In this document: one piece after another, positions 10,654-19,919 of the stretch
Layout: each line of letters opens with the position of its first letter
Position numbering within the stretch: the first letter of the stretch is position 1
NCBI GenBank assembly: GCA_003166475.1
Contig: PMVV01000467.1
Span: 1-32,827 of the forward strand
Source of the DNA: Bryobacterales bacterium
GTDB lineage: Bacteria; Acidobacteriota; Terriglobia; Bryobacterales; Bryobacteraceae
DNA length: 32,827 nucleotides
Reading direction: 5' to 3'
Made by a program: the position numbers and the translations under genes
The notes under the pieces: model-generated
Database searches by the model: none
What the model saw: the letters and a program-made list of their open reading frames with translations, nothing else
What the model was told of the DNA's origin: nothing

Positions 10654-11403
10654 TTAGAAATTCACGATGCTGGCGAACGAATTGGCGTCCAGACTCGCAC
10701 CGCCCACCAGCACGCCGTCGAGTTCCGGTTGTGCCATCAGGATGCGAACGTTGTCCGGTTTGACGCTGCCGCCGTATAGGATGCGAACCGCGTCCGCAGC
10801 CTCCGCGCCGTAACGCCCGCGGACTTGCCCGCGCAGCGCGCGGTGCGCATCGGCAGCCATCTCCGGCGTCGCGGTCTTGCCAGTGCCAATGGCCCACACC
10901 GGCTCATAAGCGATCGCGATGCGCGCGAATTGGTCGGCGCTCAGCAAGCCGATGCCGGCCCGAAATTGCAGCGCCAGCACGGCCTCGGTCTCGCCCGATT
11001 CCCGCTCCGCCAGGCGCTCGCCCACGCACACGATGGGAGACAGGCCGGCCTCCAGCGCCGCAATGGTCCGCTGCAGCACGGTCTCGTTGGTCTCGTCAAA
11101 ATACTGGCGCCGCTCGCTGTGCCCGACCAGCACGTGCGAGCACCCGGACGCCTTAATCATCGGCCCGGAAACTTCGCCCGTGAAGGCGCCTTCCTTGGCC
11201 CAATACAAGTCCTGCGCGCCGATGCCGATGCGCGTACCCTGGGCGGCAGCAACAGCCGCGGCGATATTCGTGTAGGGCGGGCAAATCACGATCTCGCAGT
11301 GCTCCGACTGCGCGACCAGAGGCCTGAACTTCTCGAAAAATGCGGTCGTTTCGGCGGGGTTCTTGTACATCTTCCAATTGCCCGCCATGATGGGCTTTCT
11401 CAT
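10654..11403 (-). CDS. tpiA: Triosephosphate isomerase
   Basis: [19 protein letters not shown]...; [47 protein letters not shown]. Confidence 0.97.
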   Translation of the reverse strand: MRKPIMAGNWKMYKNPAETTAFFEKFRPLVAQSEHCEIVICPPYTNIAAAVAAAQGTRIGIGAQDLYWAKEGAFTGEVSGPMIKASGCSHVLVGHSERRQYFDETNETVLQRTIAALEAGLSPIVCVGERLAERESGETEAVLALQFRAGIGLLSADQFARIAIAYEPVWAIGTGKTATPEMAADAHRALRGQVRGRYGAEAADAVRILYGGSVKPDNVRILMAQPELDGVLVGGASLDANSFASIVNF

Positions 11404-12563
11404 ATAATCTCCGGTAAAAAGGTGGTTCCGTTCGCGATTTTCGCTCCGAAATTCTGGGCCACGGTCTGGCCGATATCCGACAGCGACGACCGCACGCCGA
11501 GGTTGACGCCGCGCCGGGCTCGCGGCCCGCTCACCAGCAGCGGAACATACTCGCGGCTATGGTCGGTGGACGGCGTGGTAGGATCGCAACCGTGGTCCGC
11601 GGTCAGAATGGCCAGATCGCCATCCTGCTCCTCGGCGAAAAAGTCCGGCAGCCAGCCGTCGAACTGCTCCAGCGCCGCCGCATATCCTTCCACATCGTTG
11701 CGGTGCCCGTATTGCTGATCGAAATCCACCAGGTTGACGAAAATCAATCCGGCGTCGAACCGCCGCATGGCTTCCAGCGTGTGCGCCATGCCGTCGGCGT
11801 TGTTCTTGGTCTTGGAGTAGTCGCGTATGCCGCGGCCCAGGAACACCTCGAAGATTTTGCCGACGCTGTGCACTGCAACGCCATGTTCTTCGAGCACATC
11901 GAGCAGCATGCCGCGCGGCGGCGGCACGGCGTAGTCCTTGCGATTGGGCGTGCGGGTGAACGAGCCGGGCGAGCCGATGAACGGCCGCGCGATCACCCGC
12001 CCCACTTCATACGGCCCTCGCAAAAGCGCGCGCGCGGTTTCGCAGATCTTGTACAACTCCCACAGCGGGATGACTTCTTCGTGAGCGGCCACCTGGAACA
12101 CGCTATCGGCTGAGGTGTAGACAATGGGAGACCCGGTGCGCATGTGCTCCACGCCCAGTTCCTCGATGATCTCGGTTCCCGAGGCGGCTTTATTGCCCAG
12201 CGTGTGGCGCGCGATGCGGCGCTCGAACTCGTCCAGGATCTCGCGCGGGAATCCATGCGGGTAAAGCGGAAAAGGCTTCTCCAACTGGATGCCCGCCATT
12301 TCCCAATGGCCCGTGGTGGTGTCCTTGCCGGGCGAGCGAAGGGCGCAGCGCCCGAACGATCCGGCCGGCTCAGCGGCGGGTGGCAGCCCTTCCATGTGCT
12401 TGATGTTGCCGAGACCCAGCCGGCAGAGGTTGGGCAGGCGCAGCGGACGGCGGAGCGCGATGTTGCCTAGCGTGTCGCTGCCGGCATCGCCGTACGCGGC
12501 GGCGTCGGGCATCTCGCCGATGCCGACGCTGTCGAGCACGATCCAGATGACACGGTCGAACAC
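11400..12563 (-). CDS. deoB: Phosphopentomutase
   Basis: [35 protein letters not shown]...; [38 protein letters not shown]. 4-nt overlap with tpiA. Confidence 0.96.
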   Translation of the reverse strand: MFDRVIWIVLDSVGIGEMPDAAAYGDAGSDTLGNIALRRPLRLPNLCRLGLGNIKHMEGLPPAAEPAGSFGRCALRSPGKDTTTGHWEMAGIQLEKPFPLYPHGFPREILDEFERRIARHTLGNKAASGTEIIEELGVEHMRTGSPIVYTSADSVFQVAAHEEVIPLWELYKICETARALLRGPYEVGRVIARPFIGSPGSFTRTPNRKDYAVPPPRGMLLDVLEEHGVAVHSVGKIFEVFLGRGIRDYSKTKNNADGMAHTLEAMRRFDAGLIFVNLVDFDQQYGHRNDVEGYAAALEQFDGWLPDFFAEEQDGDLAILTADHGCDPTTPSTDHSREYVPLLVSGPRARRGVNLGVRSSLSDIGQTVAQNFGAKIANGTTFLPEII

Positions 12564-12654
12564 AACTTGAATGTAGCATCGTTCATGCGGCCGGCCCGAT
12601 CGCCGGATCGCTGTAGTTGCCTCGACTTACCCGTTCCAATTACCATGGGCTTGA

Positions 12655-13773
12655 ATGGCGCGCCGCCTTTACTTCGCACTCGTCCTGCTGTTGCTCCAAT
12701 GCCTGGCCTCCGCGCAGGAGGCTCCCGAGCAGATTCTGCGGCAGGCCATCGCCATGCACCAGGCCGGCGACACGGAAGGCGCCATCCGCGGGTACCGCGC
12801 TTACTTGCGGGTCCGGCCCGATTCGCCCGATGTGCGCTCCAACCTGGGCGCCGCGCTGTCCAGCACCGGGCGCTACTCCGAAGCCATCGTCGAGTATCAG
12901 GCAGCGCTGAAGCAGGGACCAAAAGATCCGCGCATTTGGCTGAATCTCGCACTGGCCTTCTACAAGGCGGGCCAGATTTCGGACGCGGCGCGGGAATTGG
13001 CGGCCCTGCACGCGGCCCAGCCAGCCAATCCGCAGGTGATTCTGGTGCTCGCCGACTGCTGGCTCCGGCAGGGCGAGAACGCCAAAGTGATCGGCCTGCT
13101 GACGCCGCTCGACAAGCCGGACCAGGGCGACTTGGCTATCGTATATATGCTGGGCACGGCGCTGTTGCGCGACAAGCAGATCGATCGCGGGCAGCAGGTG
13201 GTCGATCGCATTCTGCGCAACGGCGACTCGGCGGAAGCGCGTCTGCTGCTGGGGATGGCCAAGCTGGCAGCGCTCGAATACCCCGCCGCCATCGCGGATC
13301 TCACCAAAGCCGTGGAGCTGAACCCCCATCTTCCGGACCTCTACTCGTACCTCGGCCAGGCGCAGATGGAGAGCGGCGATATGACCGCCGCCCGCGCGGC
13401 GTTCGAGAAAGAACTGGCGCAGAATCCGAACGATTTCGAATCGAACCTGCGGCTGGCGGTGCTGCTGAAGCACGAGGGCGATTACGTTCGCGCGCACGAG
13501 TTGTTGGCGCGGGCGCTCCGCGTCCGTCCCGACGACCCCGGCGCGCTTTACCAGGTGGGCGCAACCGACCTGGAGGCGGGTAATATGGATCGCGCGTGCG
13601 CCACTTTGGAGAAGGTCGTGAAGCAGTCGCCGCAATTCCTGGAGGCGCATGTCTCGCTGGCCCAAGCCTACTATCGCCTGAAGCGCAAGGCCGACGGAGA
13701 CCGCGAGCGGGCGGTGGTGCAAAAGCTGAAGGCCGAGCAGGACGCCAAGCAGTCCAGGGGAGAGGCGCAGTGA
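12655..13773 (+). CDS. Secreted tetratricopeptide-repeat protein
   Basis: Signal peptide MARRLYFALVLLLLQCLASAQ; multiple 34-aa TPR-like units (e.g. PDVRSNLGAALSSTGRYSEAIVEYQAALKQGPKDPRIWLNLALAFYKAG). Confidence 0.85.
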   Translation: MARRLYFALVLLLLQCLASAQEAPEQILRQAIAMHQAGDTEGAIRGYRAYLRVRPDSPDVRSNLGAALSSTGRYSEAIVEYQAALKQGPKDPRIWLNLALAFYKAGQISDAARELAALHAAQPANPQVILVLADCWLRQGENAKVIGLLTPLDKPDQGDLAIVYMLGTALLRDKQIDRGQQVVDRILRNGDSAEARLLLGMAKLAALEYPAAIADLTKAVELNPHLPDLYSYLGQAQMESGDMTAARAAFEKELAQNPNDFESNLRLAVLLKHEGDYVRAHELLARALRVRPDDPGALYQVGATDLEAGNMDRACATLEKVVKQSPQFLEAHVSLAQAYYRLKRKADGDRERAVVQKLKAEQDAKQSRGEAQ

Positions 13774-13837
13774 CACGCCGTAGTGGGCTCCCGATGCCCG
13801 GTTGACGGCGCGGCGAACGTTCTTCTACACTGCGGAC

Positions 13838-14062
13838 ATGGAAGTCCATTTCACGGCCGAACAGGAAGCCCAGTTGTCGCAGATAGCCGCTTACACTGGA
13901 TCTCTGACCGCGGATCTTGTGAAGGACGCTGCGCTTCGCCTGTTGGAGGAGGACAGCCGGTTCCGCGCCGCCGTGCGTAAGGGTATCGAGCAAGCCAATC
14001 GCGGCGCGTTCATCGAAGAAGAGGAAATGGATGTTCGCATTGAGCGGATGCTCCAGTCCTGA
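13838..14062 (+). CDS. ParD/RHH-like antitoxin (intact frame)
   Basis: 74 aa MEVHFTAEQEAQLSQIAAYTGSLTADLVKDAALRLLEEDSRFRAAVRKGIEQANRGAFIEEEEMDVRIERMLQS; ATGA overlap with a ParE-like remnant. Confidence 0.75.
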   Translation: MEVHFTAEQEAQLSQIAAYTGSLTADLVKDAALRLLEEDSRFRAAVRKGIEQANRGAFIEEEEMDVRIERMLQS

Positions 14063-14272
14063 TGCGCATCCGTTGGACTCCGGCTGCCGCAGCGGACTTG
14101 GAAGACATCCACAGCTTTCTCACAAAGCACCACCCGGATTGGGCGCGGCCTACGGTTATTGAAATTATTGAAATTCGAACGGCTATGCGTTCTCTGAACG
14201 TACATCGTGGCCCATCGCGTTAGGGAGGGGGCAATCGAAATTCTTCACATCTGGACACGCCGCGCGGGATAG
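14062..14272 (+). pseudogene. ParE-like toxin remnant (internal deletion + frameshift)
   Basis: Frame 1 (14062..14223): MRIRWTPAAAADLEDIHSFLTKHHPDWARPTVIEIIEIRTAMRSLN-. Shifted frame: YIVAHRVREGAIEILHIWTRRAG* ending at 14272. Both ends of a ParE fold are present; the middle (about GRPG.E.GTRELV..LP) is missing. Confidence 0.75.
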
Positions 14273-14313
14273 AATCCAGTGACCAGCAAGTACCCGCAGC
14301 CAAGCGGCAAGAG

Positions 14314-14973
14314 CTAGATCGCGTTGATGTCCGAGTTCTCCAGCACCGGCTTCGCAGCGCCCTGCCTGGCGACCTTAATCATGGCGCGTCCCACCTGTGC
14401 AGTGGTCGTCACATACTTCGGAAAAGCCGCGTTCAACAAAGGAAGCAGCGGCGCCATCCCCGCGTAAAAGGCGCGGTAGAGCCTGGTCTTCGATTTGATC
14501 CCGTCGAGCGGGACAATCAGCCCGGGACGGAACATGTACGCAGCTTTGAAGGGCAGCCCGAGCAACTCATTTTCGGTCTTGCCCTTCACCCGCGCCCACA
14601 TGGTGCGGCCGCGCTCCGAACTGTCCGTGCCCATTCCCGAGACATACACAAACGTCATGTCGGGGTTGAGCCTGGCCAGCGTGCGCGCCGCCGCCATCGT
14701 GAAATCATACGTGATGCGCCGGTAATCGTCCTCCTTCATGCCCGCCGAGGAGACGCCCAGGCAGAAGAAACACGCGTCGAAGCCGGAGAGTTCGCTCTCG
14801 ATTGGGGAGCAATCGAGGAAATCGCGATGCACGAGTTCGCGCAGCTTCACGTGCGGTTGCCCGGTCGCACTGCGGCCAACCGACAGTACGCTTTCCACAT
14901 CCGGATCGAGCAGGCATTCGCGTAACACGCCTTGCCCCACCATGCCGGTTGCGCCGAACAGCACCACTCTCAT
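14314..14973 (-). CDS. NAD(P)-dependent epimerase/NmrA-like Rossmann protein
   Basis: MRVVLFGATGMVGQGVLRECLLDPDVESVLSVGRS...FVYVSGMGTDSSERGRTMWARVKGKTENEL. The longer ORF to 15450 is antisense read-through. Confidence 0.8.
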   Translation of the reverse strand: MRVVLFGATGMVGQGVLRECLLDPDVESVLSVGRSATGQPHVKLRELVHRDFLDCSPIESELSGFDACFFCLGVSSAGMKEDDYRRITYDFTMAAARTLARLNPDMTFVYVSGMGTDSSERGRTMWARVKGKTENELLGLPFKAAYMFRPGLIVPLDGIKSKTRLYRAFYAGMAPLLPLLNAAFPKYVTTTAQVGRAMIKVARQGAAKPVLENSDINAI

Positions 14974-15848
14974 CGATCGAGCCTCGCCACGATCTCGGCG
15001 TTGCCCATCTCTCGCGCCCACCCCGCGGGCGTCTGCTTCATCTGCGTATCCACCAGGGACGTGTCCGCGGCGCGCTGCAGCAACTCCTCGACCACCTCGG
15101 CGCGGCCCAGATGCGCGGCGTAGTGCAACGCGCTCTGGCGGCAATAGGGCGTCGCATTCACATCCACGCCGCCGTCCAGCAACGCGCGCACGGTGGTCAA
15201 GCGGCCGTGCATGGCCGCCACGATCAGGGCAACCTCGCGCGCGTCCGCGTTCCGAGGCACCGGAAACGAGAAGCGGCCGGCGCGATTGTCCGTCCGGCGG
15301 ACGATCGTGTCGGTGCCCGTACCGGTGGCCAGCATCTGACGGACTACATCCGTGCGGCCCAAGCCAGCGGCGTAGATCAGGTTGCCGACGCGCGCACCCC
15401 GCAGGACCAGGCGTTCGGCCGCTTCGGTGTACCCAAAGAGCAGCGCGCACCCTAGCGGCGCACCGTCGCCAGCTACTCCGTCAATTTTGGCGCCATGATC
15501 GGCCAGCACGTCCACCAGGCTTGCCTGAACGCCCGCCAGGTACGGGTGGACGCTGGTGACCGTCATGCAAAGGGTGGTATCGGCAGTGCCGTAAATCGGC
15601 GCCACCGCATCGGCCTCGGCGCCGGCTTCCAGAAGGATGCGCGCAATCGCTGACGCGTTGCCAGGCGTTCGCTGCACCTCCACGCCATTGGCAGCCACAT
15701 AATGCAGAAGAGTGGCCTGGCGGGCAAACGGCGCGCGCTCGTGAATCAAGCCGGGGTGGGTCTGCAACAGCGCGCGCAGGCGGGGCTCATCGCCGGTGGC
15801 GATCGCTTCGACAGCCTGCGAAAACGGGGCTACTGTGCTCATAGTCAC
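14970..15848 (-). CDS. Ankyrin-repeat protein
   Basis: Repeats such as ATLLHYVAANGVEV, GRTDVVRQMLATGTGTD, SALHYAAHLGRAEVVEELLQRAADTSLVD. Overlaps the 14973 gene. Confidence 0.85.
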   Translation of the reverse strand: MTMSTVAPFSQAVEAIATGDEPRLRALLQTHPGLIHERAPFARQATLLHYVAANGVEVQRTPGNASAIARILLEAGAEADAVAPIYGTADTTLCMTVTSVHPYLAGVQASLVDVLADHGAKIDGVAGDGAPLGCALLFGYTEAAERLVLRGARVGNLIYAAGLGRTDVVRQMLATGTGTDTIVRRTDNRAGRFSFPVPRNADAREVALIVAAMHGRLTTVRALLDGGVDVNATPYCRQSALHYAAHLGRAEVVEELLQRAADTSLVDTQMKQTPAGWAREMGNAEIVARLDR

Positions 15849-17506
15849 TGAGCCGGTTCTTCAATCGCCAGGATCTGGTCCGCTGCCACATTGTGCAATA
15901 CCTGGTCGATGCGGCTGGGCCATTTGATGTCGATCTCGCGGATCGTTTTCGACGCGCCCAGGCCGAAGTGTACGCGCGAGTCGCTGGCGCAGGCGTAGCC
16001 CACGGCGGTGGTGACCTCGTTGTACTGCTTCAAGCCATCCTCGCCGGTGATGCGGATTTGCGCCCCGATCGCCATGCGGTTGCTCTTCTTGCCGGTGAGC
16101 TTCAACAGAATCCAGTGGTTGCTATTCTTCGAAATATTGTGGAAGTACTTCACCTTGCCGTTGAGCACCGAGACCACCGCGTCGATGCGTCCGTCGTTAT
16201 CGACGTCGCCGAAAGCCACCCCGCGATGCGCCGCCGCCTTCTGGAAATCGGGACCGGCTTCGGCGCTCACATCCTGAAACTTGCCGTTCCCCAGGTTGCG
16301 GAAGACGGCGTTGGGCTCCTCGTATTTGCGGTTGGAAAACTGCGCGACGTTGTCCAGGACATTGCCGCGCGCCACAAACAGGTCCTTCCAGCCATCGTTA
16401 TCGAAATCGAAAATTCCATTTCCCCATCCGGACATGTCGCGCGTTCCCATCAGGCGCATTTGAAAGGTTCGCTCCCAGAACTGGCCATCGCCACGGTTTT
16501 GAAACAACGGAAACGACTCGTTCTCCACGGCGGTGTGCCAGATGTCCGGGCGGCCATCGTTGTCCACGTCCTTGAAATCGATGCCCATGCCCGAAACGGC
16601 GCTGCCGCTCTGCGTATACGCCACGCCGGCTTCCAGCGCGACCTCCTCGAATTTCTTGCCGCCAAGATTGTGGAACAGGAAGTTGGGGCGATTGTCGTTG
16701 GCCACGAAGATATCCATGAACCCATCGCCGTCGTAGTCGGCGATCGCCACGCCCATCCCCTTGCCCGCGTATTTGGCAATGCCCGTTTCGGCGGATACGT
16801 CGGTGAAGGTGCCATCGCCGTTGTTGCGGTACAAAGTGTTCGGCAGGTTGGCGTAATTATTGGGATGGCAATACGCGCGCAGCTCGGGTTTCGGGCCGCA
16901 GAACGGGTCCTTGTTCACTTCCCATTTGCAGTAGTTGGAGACGAACAGATCGAGGTGGCCGTCGTTGTTGTAGTCCACCCAGGCAGCCGAAACGGACCAC
17001 ATCTTCTTGCCGTCGAGAATGCCTCCGCCCACACCGGCCTTGTCCGTAACGTCGGTGAATGTGCCGTTCCCATTGTTGCGGAAGAGCTGGTTCTTCCCGG
17101 TGTTGACCACGTAGATATCGGGCCAGCCGTCGTTGTTGTAGTCGCCGATGGCGACGCCCATGCCGTAGCCTTCGCCCGCCACGCCCGCCTTCTCGGTCAC
17201 GTCGGTGAAGGTCCCATCGTGGTTGTTGTGGTACAGGCGATTCCAGTACTTGGGGCTTTCCTTCTTGAGGGACGGGATCGCCGCTCCGTTCACCAGGTAG
17301 ACGTCCAGATAGCCGTCGTTGTCGTAGTCGAACAGCGCCACCCCTGCCACCATGGTCTCGGGCTGATTCTTGTTGGGGGTGGGAGAACTGTCGACGACGA
17401 AAGTCAGGCCGGAGCGTTCCGCGATCTCTTCGAAAACGATGGGGCCCGCGGCTGACCCGGCCAGAAGCGCTCCGACTCCGATTACAATAGGGATGAAAGC
17501 TTTCAC
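15845..17506 (-). CDS. CRTAC1-family FG-GAP/VCBS repeat protein with ASPIC/UnbV C-terminus
   Basis: Repeated DYDNDGYLDVYLVNG / LYHNNHDGTFTDVTEKAG motifs, C-terminal VGYACASDSRVHFGLGASKTIREIDIKWPSRIDQVL. Confidence 0.9.
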   Translation of the reverse strand: MKAFIPIVIGVGALLAGSAAGPIVFEEIAERSGLTFVVDSSPTPNKNQPETMVAGVALFDYDNDGYLDVYLVNGAAIPSLKKESPKYWNRLYHNNHDGTFTDVTEKAGVAGEGYGMGVAIGDYNNDGWPDIYVVNTGKNQLFRNNGNGTFTDVTDKAGVGGGILDGKKMWSVSAAWVDYNNDGHLDLFVSNYCKWEVNKDPFCGPKPELRAYCHPNNYANLPNTLYRNNGDGTFTDVSAETGIAKYAGKGMGVAIADYDGDGFMDIFVANDNRPNFLFHNLGGKKFEEVALEAGVAYTQSGSAVSGMGIDFKDVDNDGRPDIWHTAVENESFPLFQNRGDGQFWERTFQMRLMGTRDMSGWGNGIFDFDNDGWKDLFVARGNVLDNVAQFSNRKYEEPNAVFRNLGNGKFQDVSAEAGPDFQKAAAHRGVAFGDVDNDGRIDAVVSVLNGKVKYFHNISKNSNHWILLKLTGKKSNRMAIGAQIRITGEDGLKQYNEVTTAVGYACASDSRVHFGLGASKTIREIDIKWPSRIDQVLHNVAADQILAIEEPAQ

Positions 17507-17528
17507 GTCTCGGGAATCTTAGTTTAAC

Positions 17529-18003
17529 ATGTGGATTCTGCGCCGCTCCCACGGCGACGAACGCGGCGCTGTCGACCGCGGACACAATCTGCCAGGAAGC
17601 CGGGTGCTGGAACCCGATTCAAAGCGTGTTTCCTACGAACAGCGACTCATGGACCAGCCACTATACGAACTCGACAGAGATCGCCGATCCGCAGTATTGG
17701 GCGCGTTACCGGAAGCCCGCTCGCACCGTAGCTGGAACCTGCTGGCGGCTCACGTACGTACGAATCATGTTCACGCGATTGTGGAAGGGGAAGCACCACC
17801 AGAGAGAATAATGAACGACTTCAAGTCGTATGATAGCCGGCGTCTGAGCCGATTGAACCCTGAGGAAGGGGAGCGAAAGCGATGGGCACGTCATGGAAGC
17901 ACGAGATGGCTTTTTGAAAAGCGAGCAGGTATCGGCAGCCATTCGCTACGTGGTCGATGAGCAAGGCGAACCTATGGCACTTTTCCAGGCGCGGGCTTCG
18001 TGA
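17529..18003 (+). pseudogene. REP-associated tyrosine transposase (Y1_Tnp/RAYT-like) remnant, N-terminally short and frameshifted
   Basis: Frame 1: GDERGAVDRGHNLPGSRVLEPDSKR...SWNLLAAHVRTNHVHAIVEGEAPPERIMNDFKSYDSRRLS...RKRWARHGSTRWLFEK; after the ttttgaaaa run, frame 2 continues SEQVSAAIRYVVDEQGEPMALFQARAS*. HUH-type NHVHAIV present; in-frame TAG just upstream of the ATG. Confidence 0.8.
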
Positions 18004-19703
18004 CACCAAAAGCAATCGCTCCCTTACGGTCGCGGCTCGGTAGACGCGCGGGCGTTCTTCTCATTTCCGCTGCCGGCGCCTATTTGTGCCTGGCCCTGCT
18101 GTCACGAGGGCCCGCCCAGACGACGCCCAAGCGGCCTGGTTTCGTGGACGCCGCTCCGCGTTCCAAGATCTCCTACAAGAGCAACAACAGCCCGGGAAGC
18201 CACAAGTATTTTCCGCAGCCGATGTGCGGCGGGGTGGCCATCTTCGATTACAACAACGACGGCAAAATGGACATCTTTTTCACCAATGGCGCCCAACTGC
18301 CGGAAATGAAAAAGACGAACCCCTCCTACTACAATTGCCTGCTGAGGCAACGCGCCGACGGGACCTTCGAAGATGTGACCGCGCAAGCGGGCCTGACGGG
18401 AGAAAATCTGGACTTCAACTTTGGCGTGGCGGTGGGCGACTACGACAACGACGGCTATGAGGATCTGTTCATTTGCAGCGCCGGCCGGAACGTCCTCTAC
18501 CACAACAATGGGAATGGGACCTTCACCGATGTGACCAAGGAGTCTGGTATCGGCGGCAAGCCGGCGGATACCTTGAGCGTGGTGGCCGCCTGGTTCGATT
18601 ACGACAACGATGGCCTGCTGGATCTGATCGTGGACAACTACACGTACTGGACGCCGCAAACCGACCTCCGCTGCACCATGGGCAGCAAGGAATATTACTG
18701 CGATCCGCGGCGCTACAAGAGCGTGCCGCCGCGGCTGTACCACAACCTGGGCCACGGCAAGTTCGAGGATGTCACCGAGAAGTCGGGGCTGGCCAAGTCG
18801 CCCGGCAAAGGGATGGGTATCTCGATTGCAGATTTCAATAACGACGGGTGGCCGGACGTGTTCATCGCCAACGACACCGAACCCAATTCCCTGTTCATCA
18901 ACCAGGGCAACGGCACCTTCGAGGAAAGAGGGCTGGAGATGGGAGTCGCGTACAATGACAGCGCGCAGAGCGGATCTTCCATGGGTTCGGACGCCAAAGA
19001 CTACGACAACGACGGCAACGTGGACATCTTCTACAACAACCTGATGGGCCAGGTCTGGCAGCTTCTGCGAAATCGCGGCAACCTGTTCTCGTTTCCTTAC
19101 ACCTCCAAGGTCCAGACGCTCAGCCTGCCTTTCTCCGGCTGGAGCAACGGATTCATCGACTATAACAACGACGGGTGGAAGGATATTTACTCCGCCAATG
19201 GCGACGTGGACCAGGTGAACGAGAAATCGCCGCAGCACGACACCATGTTCGAAAACGTGGGCGGAAAGACCTTCGTGGACGTTTCCGGCGAGATGGGCAA
19301 GGACTTCCTCCACAAGGGCTACCAGCGCGGATCGGCATTCGGCGATCTCAACAACGACGGGGCATTGGACATCGTGGTCACGTCGCTGAACGAAACGCCG
19401 CGCATTCTGATGAACACCGCCGATAGCGGCAATCATTGGCTGATGCTGAGCCTGACCGGGCACAAGAGCGCGCGCGACGCGATCGGCGCGAAGGTGAAGG
19501 TGACCACGGCTTCGGGCCGCACGCTTTACAACCATGTAGCTATTAGCGTGGGATTCATGTCTTCGAGCGACAAGCGCGTCCACTTCGGGCTGGGCGAGGA
19601 AACTAAGATCGCCTCGGTCGAAATCCGCTGGCCGAGCGGGATTCAACAGGTGCTGAAGGACGTCGCCGCCGACCAGTTCCTGAAGGTCGACGAGCCGCAC
19701 TGA
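18000..19703 (+). CDS. CRTAC1-family FG-GAP/VCBS repeat protein with ASPIC/UnbV C-terminus (second paralog)
   Basis: GTG start; signal-like RRAGVLLISAAGAYLCLALL; repeats FDYNNDGKMDIFFTNGA, GDYDNDGYEDLFICSAG; C-terminal VGFMSSSDKRVHFGLGEETKIASVEIRWPSGIQQVL. Confidence 0.88.
   Translation: MTPKAIAPLRSRLGRRAGVLLISAAGAYLCLALLSRGPAQTTPKRPGFVDAAPRSKISYKSNNSPGSHKYFPQPMCGGVAIFDYNNDGKMDIFFTNGAQLPEMKKTNPSYYNCLLRQRADGTFEDVTAQAGLTGENLDFNFGVAVGDYDNDGYEDLFICSAGRNVLYHNNGNGTFTDVTKESGIGGKPADTLSVVAAWFDYDNDGLLDLIVDNYTYWTPQTDLRCTMGSKEYYCDPRRYKSVPPRLYHNLGHGKFEDVTEKSGLAKSPGKGMGISIADFNNDGWPDVFIANDTEPNSLFINQGNGTFEERGLEMGVAYNDSAQSGSSMGSDAKDYDNDGNVDIFYNNLMGQVWQLLRNRGNLFSFPYTSKVQTLSLPFSGWSNGFIDYNNDGWKDIYSANGDVDQVNEKSPQHDTMFENVGGKTFVDVSGEMGKDFLHKGYQRGSAFGDLNNDGALDIVVTSLNETPRILMNTADSGNHWLMLSLTGHKSARDAIGAKVKVTTASGRTLYNHVAISVGFMSSSDKRVHFGLGEETKIASVEIRWPSGIQQVLKDVAADQFLKVDEPH
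18017..18042 (+). repeat. REP-like repeat copy A (CGCTCCCTTACGGTCGCGGCTCGGTA)
   Basis: 25/26 identity to 26894..26919; the core also occurs on the opposite strand at 28949..28984. Confidence 0.8.
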
Positions 19704-19705
19704 CC

Positions 19706-19746
19706 GTGGGGCAGGCTCCCAGCCTGCGGCGGCCTCTCAGGCCGCC
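19706..19746. repeat. Double-hairpin intergenic repeat, copy 2
   Basis: GTGGGGCAGGCTCCCAGCCTGCGGCGGCCTCTCAGGCCGCC; differs from copy 1 at two positions that pair with each other (C-G to T-A). Confidence 0.85.
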
Positions 19747-19919
19747 CGGCTGTGCATTCAATAGATCGGAGCGGGCTTTCAACCCGTGCGCGGGTTCGTT
19801 TCAGGACCCGCTCTTTGGCGAGCGCAGCTCGCTCTGCACAGGCTCCGGCATGGCCGTTTGAGAAGGACCACCCTTCTCGTCGCAGGAAGCGCGCCAGGCC
19901 CGACGCGGGCTGCATTATG

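Noticed and set aside
15893-17455. Long + strand ORF (520 aa) opposite the CRTAC1 gene
   Set aside because: Antisense of a high-GC repeat gene. The translation is valine/alanine-rich repetitive text without domains, while the minus frame has clear FG-GAP and ASPIC motifs.
18102-19700. Long - strand ORF (532 aa) opposite the second CRTAC1 gene
   Set aside because: Same antisense artefact (VVVVEIAE.., VHVAVVVVVF repeats mirror the DNDG repeats).
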